A DNA stretch of 64,000 bases from Stenotrophomonas maltophilia. Its GTDB lineage: Bacteria > Pseudomonadota > Gammaproteobacteria > Xanthomonadales > Xanthomonadaceae. A program made the translations under genes and the position numbers. The stretch spans positions 2,798,750 to 2,862,749 of the forward strand of contig NZ_CP033877.1 in NCBI RefSeq assembly GCF_006970445.1, given 5' to 3'. The notes beneath the pieces are model-generated. The model made no database searches. It saw only the letters and a list, made by a program, of their open reading frames with translations, and was not told the DNA's origin. Shown one piece after another: positions 58,955 to 64,000 of the stretch; position 1 is the first letter of the stretch; each line of letters starts with the position of its first letter.

Positions 58955-60229
58955 ATGTCCGACCTGCTCAGCCGCACCCACGCCATCGCCCTGGACGCCG
59001 CCGATCCGCTGCGCCCGCTGCGCAATGAATTCCTGATTCCGCGCCACGGCGGCGGCGAGCAGACCTACTTCGTCGGCAATTCGCTGGGGCTGCAGCCGCG
59101 TGGCGCTCAGGCCGCCGTGCAGGAAGTGATGAAGCAGTGGGGCGAACTGGCTGTGGAAGGCCACTTCACCGGCCCGACGCAGTGGCTGTCCTACCACCGC
59201 CTGGTGAGCGCACAGCTGGCCCGTGTGGTCGGAGCATTGCCCAGCGAAGTGGTGGCGATGAACACGCTGAGCGTGAACCTGCACCTGATGATGGTCAGCT
59301 TCTACCGGCCAACGGCCGAGCGCCCGGTGATCCTGATGGAAGCCGGTGCATTCCCGACCGACCGTCATGCGGTGGAAGCACAGATCCGCTTCCATGGTTT
59401 CGAGCCGGCGGAGTGCCTGGTGGAAGTGCAGCCGGACGAAGCCAACGGCACGATCTCACTGACCGCGATCGAACGCGCCATCGCCGAACACGGCCCGCGC
59501 CTGGCGCTGGTGCTGTGGCCCGGCGTGCAGTACCGCACCGGCCAGGCCTTCGACCTCGATGTGATCACCCGCGCCGCACGCCTGCAGGGCGCACGCATCG
59601 GTTTCGACCTGGCGCACTCGGTCGGCAACCTGCCGCTGCGCCTGCATGACGTGGCTCCCGATTTTGCCGTGTGGTGCCATTACAAGTACCTCAACAGCGG
59701 CCCGGGCGCAGTGGCAGGCGCCTTCGTGCACGAGCGCCACCACCGTGATACCACCCTGCCGCGCTTTGCTGGCTGGTGGGGCCATGAGGAAGCCACCCGC
59801 TTCCAGATGGCGCCGCAGTTCACGCCCGCCATCGGCGCCGAAGGCTGGCAGCTGAGCAATCCGCCAATCCTCGGCCTGGCACCGCTGCGCGCCTCTCTGG
59901 ACCTGTTCGAACGTGCCGGCATGGAGGCGCTGCGCAGCAAATCGCTGGCGCTCACTGGCATGCTCGAAGCACTGGTACGTGCGCGCCTGCCACAGGTACT
60001 GGACATCATCACCCCGGCCGACCCGCAGCGCCGCGGCTGCCAGTTGTCGCTGCGCGTGATCGGTGGCCGCGAGCGTGGCCGTGCGCTGTTCGAACACCTG
60101 CGCGGCATCGGCGTGCTCGGCGACTGGCGCGAGCCCGACGTGATCCGCATCTCGCCCACCCCGCTCTACAACCGCTACCTGGACGTGCACCACTTCGTCG
60201 AGGAAGTGGAAGCCTGGGCCGGCCTTTAA
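58955..60229 (+). CDS. kynU: Kynureninase
   Basis: This is a 424-residue fold-type I PLP enzyme. YFVGNSLGLQPRGAQAAVQE, a FDLAHSVGNLPLRLHD segment supplying the Asp near the PLP, and Lys244 in WCHYKYLNSGPGAVAG match kynureninase. It cleaves kynurenine or 3-hydroxykynurenine to anthranilate or 3-hydroxyanthranilate plus alanine. It lies between nbaC and kmo. Confidence 0.96.
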   Translation: MSDLLSRTHAIALDAADPLRPLRNEFLIPRHGGGEQTYFVGNSLGLQPRGAQAAVQEVMKQWGELAVEGHFTGPTQWLSYHRLVSAQLARVVGALPSEVVAMNTLSVNLHLMMVSFYRPTAERPVILMEAGAFPTDRHAVEAQIRFHGFEPAECLVEVQPDEANGTISLTAIERAIAEHGPRLALVLWPGVQYRTGQAFDLDVITRAARLQGARIGFDLAHSVGNLPLRLHDVAPDFAVWCHYKYLNSGPGAVAGAFVHERHHRDTTLPRFAGWWGHEEATRFQMAPQFTPAIGAEGWQLSNPPILGLAPLRASLDLFERAGMEALRSKSLALTGMLEALVRARLPQVLDIITPADPQRRGCQLSLRVIGGRERGRALFEHLRGIGVLGDWREPDVIRISPTPLYNRYLDVHHFVEEVEAWAGL

Positions 60230-60260
60230 GCCGGTCCCTCCCCTACTGCTGGACAGTTCG

Positions 60261-61628
60261 TTGATCGCACACGCCTCCCGCTCGTTGAGCATTATCGGTG
60301 CCGGCCTCGCCGGGTCCCTGCTGGCCATCCTGCTTTCACGGCAAGGCTGGCGCATCACCCTGTACGAACGCCGCGGCGATCCGCGCGTGGCCGACTACGA
60401 GAGCGGCCGCTCGATCAACCTGGCGTTGGCCGAGCGTGGGCGCAACGCTCTGCGCCAAGCCGGTGTGGAAGACGAAGTGATGGCGCGCGCGGTGATGATG
60501 CGCGGCCGCATGGTGCACCCGCGCGAAGGCGAACCGCAGCTGCAGCGCTATGGCCGTGATGACAGCGAGGTGATCTGGTCGATCCATCGCAGCGACCTGA
60601 ACACCACGCTGCTGGAGCTGGCCGAGCAGGCTGGCGCCACCGTGCATTTCCATCGCCGCCTGCACACTGTTGATTTCCATGCCGGCTACGCCCGTTTCAT
60701 CGATGACCGCGACGACAGCCCGCACGACATCCGTTTCGACACCCTGATCGGTGCAGACGGCGCCGGCTCGGCACTGCGCGCAGCGATGAACCGTCGTGCG
60801 CCGCTGGGCGAGGACATCGCCTTCCTCGACCACTCCTACAAGGAGCTGGAAATCCCGCCAGCCGCCGACGGCAGTTTCCGCATCGAGCGCAACGCGCTGC
60901 ACATCTGGCCACGCGGCCACTACATGTGCATCGCCCTGCCCAACCACGAAGGCACCTTCACCGTCACCCTGTTCCTGCCCAACCAGGGCGATCCCAGCTT
61001 CGCCACGGTCAACACCGGCGCGCAGGCCGAGGCGCTGTTCGCGCGCGAGTTCGCCGACACCCTGCCGTTGATCCCGAACCTGCGCGCGGACTGGGAACAG
61101 CACCCGCCGGGCCTGCTCGGCACGCTCACCCTGGACCGCTGGCATCAGCAGGGCCGCGCCGTGCTGATCGGCGATGCCGCGCATGCGATGGTGCCGTTCC
61201 ATGGCCAGGGCATGAACTGCGCGTTCGAGGACTGCGTCGCACTGGCTCGCCACCTGATGGAAGCGGATGATCTGGAAGGTGCGTTCGCCGCGTTCGAAGC
61301 CGAGCGCAAGCCGAATGCACGTGCCATCCAGCAGATGGCGCTGGAGAACTACCTGGAGATGCGCGACCGCGTGGCCGATCCTGCGTTCCTGCTGCAGCGC
61401 GAACTGGAGCAGGAACTGCAGCGGCGCTGGCCGACCCGCTTCGTACCGCACTACACGATGGTCACTTTCCTGCACACGCCCTACGCCGAGGCGCTGCGCC
61501 GCACCGAACTGCAACGCGACCTGCTGGTTGCAGCCACCGAAGGTCACGATTCACTGGACAACATCGACTGGGCCGCACTGGAAGCGCAGGTCCACGCGCT
61601 GCTGCCGGTCCTGGAGGGCGCGCACTGA
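60261..61628 (+). CDS. kmo: Kynurenine 3-monooxygenase
   Basis: This is a 455-residue flavoprotein. The FAD-binding motif is SIIGAGLAGSLLAILL, with GADGAGSALRAAMN and VLIGDAAHAMVPFHGQGMNC completing the flavin hydroxylase signatures. It hydroxylates kynurenine. No ATG precedes the motif; TTG at 60261 is chosen, with GGAC 7 nt upstream, and TTG 60285 is an alternative. It overlaps sbcB by one nucleotide. Confidence 0.95.
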   Translation: MIAHASRSLSIIGAGLAGSLLAILLSRQGWRITLYERRGDPRVADYESGRSINLALAERGRNALRQAGVEDEVMARAVMMRGRMVHPREGEPQLQRYGRDDSEVIWSIHRSDLNTTLLELAEQAGATVHFHRRLHTVDFHAGYARFIDDRDDSPHDIRFDTLIGADGAGSALRAAMNRRAPLGEDIAFLDHSYKELEIPPAADGSFRIERNALHIWPRGHYMCIALPNHEGTFTVTLFLPNQGDPSFATVNTGAQAEALFAREFADTLPLIPNLRADWEQHPPGLLGTLTLDRWHQQGRAVLIGDAAHAMVPFHGQGMNCAFEDCVALARHLMEADDLEGAFAAFEAERKPNARAIQQMALENYLEMRDRVADPAFLLQRELEQELQRRWPTRFVPHYTMVTFLHTPYAEALRRTELQRDLLVAATEGHDSLDNIDWAALEAQVHALLPVLEGAH

Positions 61629-63067
61629 TGGCCGACAGCTTCCTGTTCTACGACCTGGAAACCTTCGGCCAGGATCCGCGGCGCACGCGCATCTCGCAGT
61701 ACGCCGCCATCCGCACCGATGCCGACCTCAACGAGATCGATACCCCGGTCAGCTTCTTCGTGCGCCCGGCCGATGATTTGCTGCCCTCGCCGATGGCCAC
61801 CCTGGTCACCGGCATCACCCCGCAGCAGGCACTGGCCGAAGGCATCAGCGAGGCCGAGGCCTTCGACCGCATCAACGAACAGCTGTCGCGCCCCGGCACC
61901 TGCGCGCTGGGTTACAACACGCTGCGCTTCGACGATGAATTCGTCCGCTATGGGCTGTTCCGCAATTTCCACGACCCGTACGAGCGCGAGTGGCGCAACG
62001 GCAATTCGCGCTGGGACCTGCTGGACATGCTGCGACTGATGCGCGCGATGCGCCCGGATGGCATCCAGTGGCCGCTGCGCGAGGACGGCGCCACCTCGTT
62101 CAAGCTCGAGCACCTGGCCGAGGCCAACAATGTGCGCGAAGGCGATGCGCACGAAGCACTGTCCGACGTACGCGCCACCATCGGCATGGCACGCCTGTTC
62201 AAGCAGTCGCAGCCGCGCCTGTGGGAGTACGCGCTGAAGCTGCGTGACAAGCGCTTCGTCGGCAGCCTGCTGGACGTGGCCGCGATGAAGCCGGTGCTGC
62301 ACATTTCCATGCGCTACCCAGCCAGCCGCCTGTGCGCGGCACCGGTTCTGCCGCTGGCCGTGCACCCGACCATCAACAACCGGGTGATCGTGTTCGACCT
62401 GGAAGGCGAGATCGACGACCTGCTGGAACTGCCGGCCGAGGTGATCGCACAGCGCCTGTACATGCGCGCCAGCGAGCTGCCCGAAGGCGTGGCGCGGGTG
62501 CCGCTGAAGGAAGTGCATCTGAACAAGGTGCCGGCGCTGATCGCCTGGAACCACCTGCGCACCGATGATCACGCACGCCTCGGCCTGGACGTGGCCGCGA
62601 TCGAGGCCAAGGTGGAACGGCTGCGTGCGTTCGCCCCGCAGCTGGCCGAGAAGGCTCGCCAGGTCTACAACCAGCCCCGCGCCGCCACCGTGGCCGACGT
62701 CGATGCCTCGCTGTACGACGGCTTCCTCGGCAACGGCGACAAGCCGCTGCTTGCGCTGGCGCGCACCACCGCGCCGGAGCAGTTGGCCGCACTGGAAGGC
62801 CGCTTCCGCGACCCGCGCCTGCCAGAGCTGCTGTTCCGCTACCGCGCACGCAACCATCCCGACAGCCTCGCGCCGGCTGAACGCCAGCGCTGGCAGGATT
62901 ACCGCCGCCAGCGACTGCTCGGCGACGATGGCCTGGGCGAACTCAACCTGCCCCAGTACCAGCAGCAGCTCGATGCACTGGCCGCCGAAGCGCCCGACGA
63001 CGCACGGCGCCAGACCCTGCTGCAATCGCTGCGCGATTGGGGCCAGCACCTGCAGGAGACGCTGTGA
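61628..63067 (+). CDS. sbcB: Exonuclease I
   Basis: This is a 479-residue DnaQ-type exonuclease. Asp9 and Glu11 in FYDLETFGQDPRRTRISQYA match the first acidic motif; motif II is NTLRFDDEFVRYGLFRNF, motif III is HEALSDVRATIGMARLFK. The C-terminal domain is the SH3-like/helical Exo I extension. It degrades single-stranded DNA 3'-5'. It starts within the kmo stop (TGATG) and overlaps the DUF2461 gene start. Confidence 0.96.
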   Translation: MADSFLFYDLETFGQDPRRTRISQYAAIRTDADLNEIDTPVSFFVRPADDLLPSPMATLVTGITPQQALAEGISEAEAFDRINEQLSRPGTCALGYNTLRFDDEFVRYGLFRNFHDPYEREWRNGNSRWDLLDMLRLMRAMRPDGIQWPLREDGATSFKLEHLAEANNVREGDAHEALSDVRATIGMARLFKQSQPRLWEYALKLRDKRFVGSLLDVAAMKPVLHISMRYPASRLCAAPVLPLAVHPTINNRVIVFDLEGEIDDLLELPAEVIAQRLYMRASELPEGVARVPLKEVHLNKVPALIAWNHLRTDDHARLGLDVAAIEAKVERLRAFAPQLAEKARQVYNQPRAATVADVDASLYDGFLGNGDKPLLALARTTAPEQLAALEGRFRDPRLPELLFRYRARNHPDSLAPAERQRWQDYRRQRLLGDDGLGELNLPQYQQQLDALAAEAPDDARRQTLLQSLRDWGQHLQETL

Positions 63068-63750
63068 GCACCTACTTCTCGGACGCCAGTTTCAAGTTCC
63101 TCCGCAGCCTGGCGCGGCATAACGACAAGGCCTGGTTCAACGACCACCGCCAGCAGTATGAAGACCACGTACGGCAGCCGTTCCTGCGCCTGCTGGGCGA
63201 CCTGCAGCCAGCACTGGCCGAGGTCAGCGACCATTTCCGCGCTGATACCCGCGGCGTCGGTGGCTCACTGTTCCGCATCCATCGCGACGCGCGCTTCTCC
63301 AACGACAAGTCACCGTACAAGACCTGGCAGGGCGCGCGCCTGTTCCATGAGCGCCGCCGTGAAGTGGCCGCACCTTCGTTCTATGTGCACCTGCAGCCCG
63401 GCGAGAGCTTCGTCGGTGCCGGCCTGTGGCATCCGGAACCGGAAACCCAGCGCCGCGTACGCCACTTCATCCTCGACAACCCGGGCAGCTGGAAGGCCGC
63501 CGCGCATGCACCGGCCCTGCGCAAGCGCTTCGATTTCGAGGAGAGCGAGAAGCTGGTGCGGCCCCCTCGTGGCTTCCCGGCCGACTTCGAATTCATCGAC
63601 GACCTCAAGCACCGCAACTGGGTGATGTGGCGCTCGCTGGACGATGCCACCATGACCGGGCCGCGCCTGCTGTCCACGCTGGGCAAGGACCTGGCGGCGC
63701 TCGGCCCGTTCGTCGACTACCTGTGCGCCGCGCTGGACCTGGAGTTCTGA
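63064..63750 (+). CDS. DUF2461 family protein
   Basis: This is a 228-residue protein. ASFKFLRSLARHNDKAWFND, SLFRIHRDARFSNDKSPYKT and REVAAPSFYVHLQPGESFVG are the hallmark of DUF2461. Function is unknown. It begins at GTG with AGGAG 6 nt upstream and overlaps the sbcB stop by GTGA; the next gene starts on its stop (TGATG). Confidence 0.88.
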   Translation: MSTYFSDASFKFLRSLARHNDKAWFNDHRQQYEDHVRQPFLRLLGDLQPALAEVSDHFRADTRGVGGSLFRIHRDARFSNDKSPYKTWQGARLFHERRREVAAPSFYVHLQPGESFVGAGLWHPEPETQRRVRHFILDNPGSWKAAAHAPALRKRFDFEESEKLVRPPRGFPADFEFIDDLKHRNWVMWRSLDDATMTGPRLLSTLGKDLAALGPFVDYLCAALDLEF

Positions 63751-64000
63751 TGTCTCAGCATCTTCCGCTGGCCCGCCAGCGGCGCGTGCTCGGCCGCACC
63801 GGCCTGGCCGTTTCACCGATCGGCCTGGGCTGCTCCGGCTTCTGGGGTCATCGCCGTTTCCCGGAGTATGAGGCGGCCACTGTGGTCGAACAGGCGCTCG
63901 CCCATGGGGTGAACCTGCTCGATACCGGCCACAATTATTCCGGCTTCCATGCCGAGCCACGCCTGGGCCGCATCCTGCGCCCGTTGCTGAAGCAGTACCC
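63750..64000 (+). CDS. Aldo/keto reductase, N-terminal part (3' end outside window)
   Basis: The visible 83 residues begin MSQHLPLARQRRVLGRTGLA, then VSPIGLGCSGFWGHRRFP and VNLLDTGHNYSGFHAEPRLG. This is the start of an AKR barrel with the usual Asp and Tyr of the catalytic D...Y. The Lys and His of the tetrad lie beyond the edge. Start overlaps the DUF2461 stop. Substrate cannot be read. Confidence 0.85.
   Translation, partial: MSQHLPLARQRRVLGRTGLAVSPIGLGCSGFWGHRRFPEYEAATVVEQALAHGVNLLDTGHNYSGFHAEPRLGRILRPLLKQY

Overview
The window is GC-rich chromosomal DNA that reads as a Stenotrophomonas (Xanthomonadaceae), most likely the S. maltophilia complex. Grounds are: GyrA with Gln at position 83; two C-terminal XVIPCD-like domains of the kind used by the Xanthomonadales antibacterial type IV secretion system; a kynurenine-pathway gene set; intergenic hairpins flanked by GTAG/CTAC that look like Stenotrophomonas SMAG/REP elements; and the smc-zipA-ligA order. 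No rRNA, tRNA, CRISPR, phage or transposase was seen.

Layout. 1-5.1 kb: end of a TonB-dependent receptor, then a leftward four-gene operon of unknown envelope proteins that includes a tandem duplicate pair, then an NTF2-like protein. 5.1-12.5 kb: TetR regulator with two operator copies and a divergent thioesterase, a Tat-type agmatine deiminase with a divergent LysR, an SGNH hydrolase, a secreted zinc-protease-like protein and small exported proteins.

12.6-21.3 kb is the most interesting part. A compact leftward cluster reads as an uncharacterised RiPP-like peptide system: XRE regulator, two paralogous short precursors with signal-peptide-like N-termini and a nearly identical His-rich core, a hairpin that could act as an attenuator, an HExxH protein resembling the alpha-ketoglutarate/HExxH peptide beta-hydroxylases, an unrecognised 290-residue protein, a class I methyltransferase and two MacB/FtsX-type permeases without a local ATPase. 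An exported M3 metallopeptidase lies directly upstream. Three of the four junctions among the enzyme and permease genes are stop/start overlaps, so these genes are probably made together.

21.4-34.5 kb: a lipoprotein, an S9 peptidase, and two candidate type IV secretion effector/immunity pairs. One pairs an HExxH-XVIPCD protein with an upstream exported protein. The other pairs a GH19-like/peptidoglycan-binding/XVIPCD protein with an upstream LprI plus XAC2610-like protein. Between them lie a HipA-like kinase/DUF3037 pair and a LysR/oxidoreductase pair.

34.6-64 kb is mostly core genome: PQQ glucose dehydrogenase, gyrA, mtnA, epmA, ligA, a Tat-type aminotransferase, zipA, smc, the rpsF-rpsR-rplI ribosomal operon, an IscA-type protein, asnS, carbonic anhydrase, the kynurenine genes nbaC-kynU-kmo, sbcB, a DUF2461 protein and the start of an aldo/keto reductase cut by the window edge.
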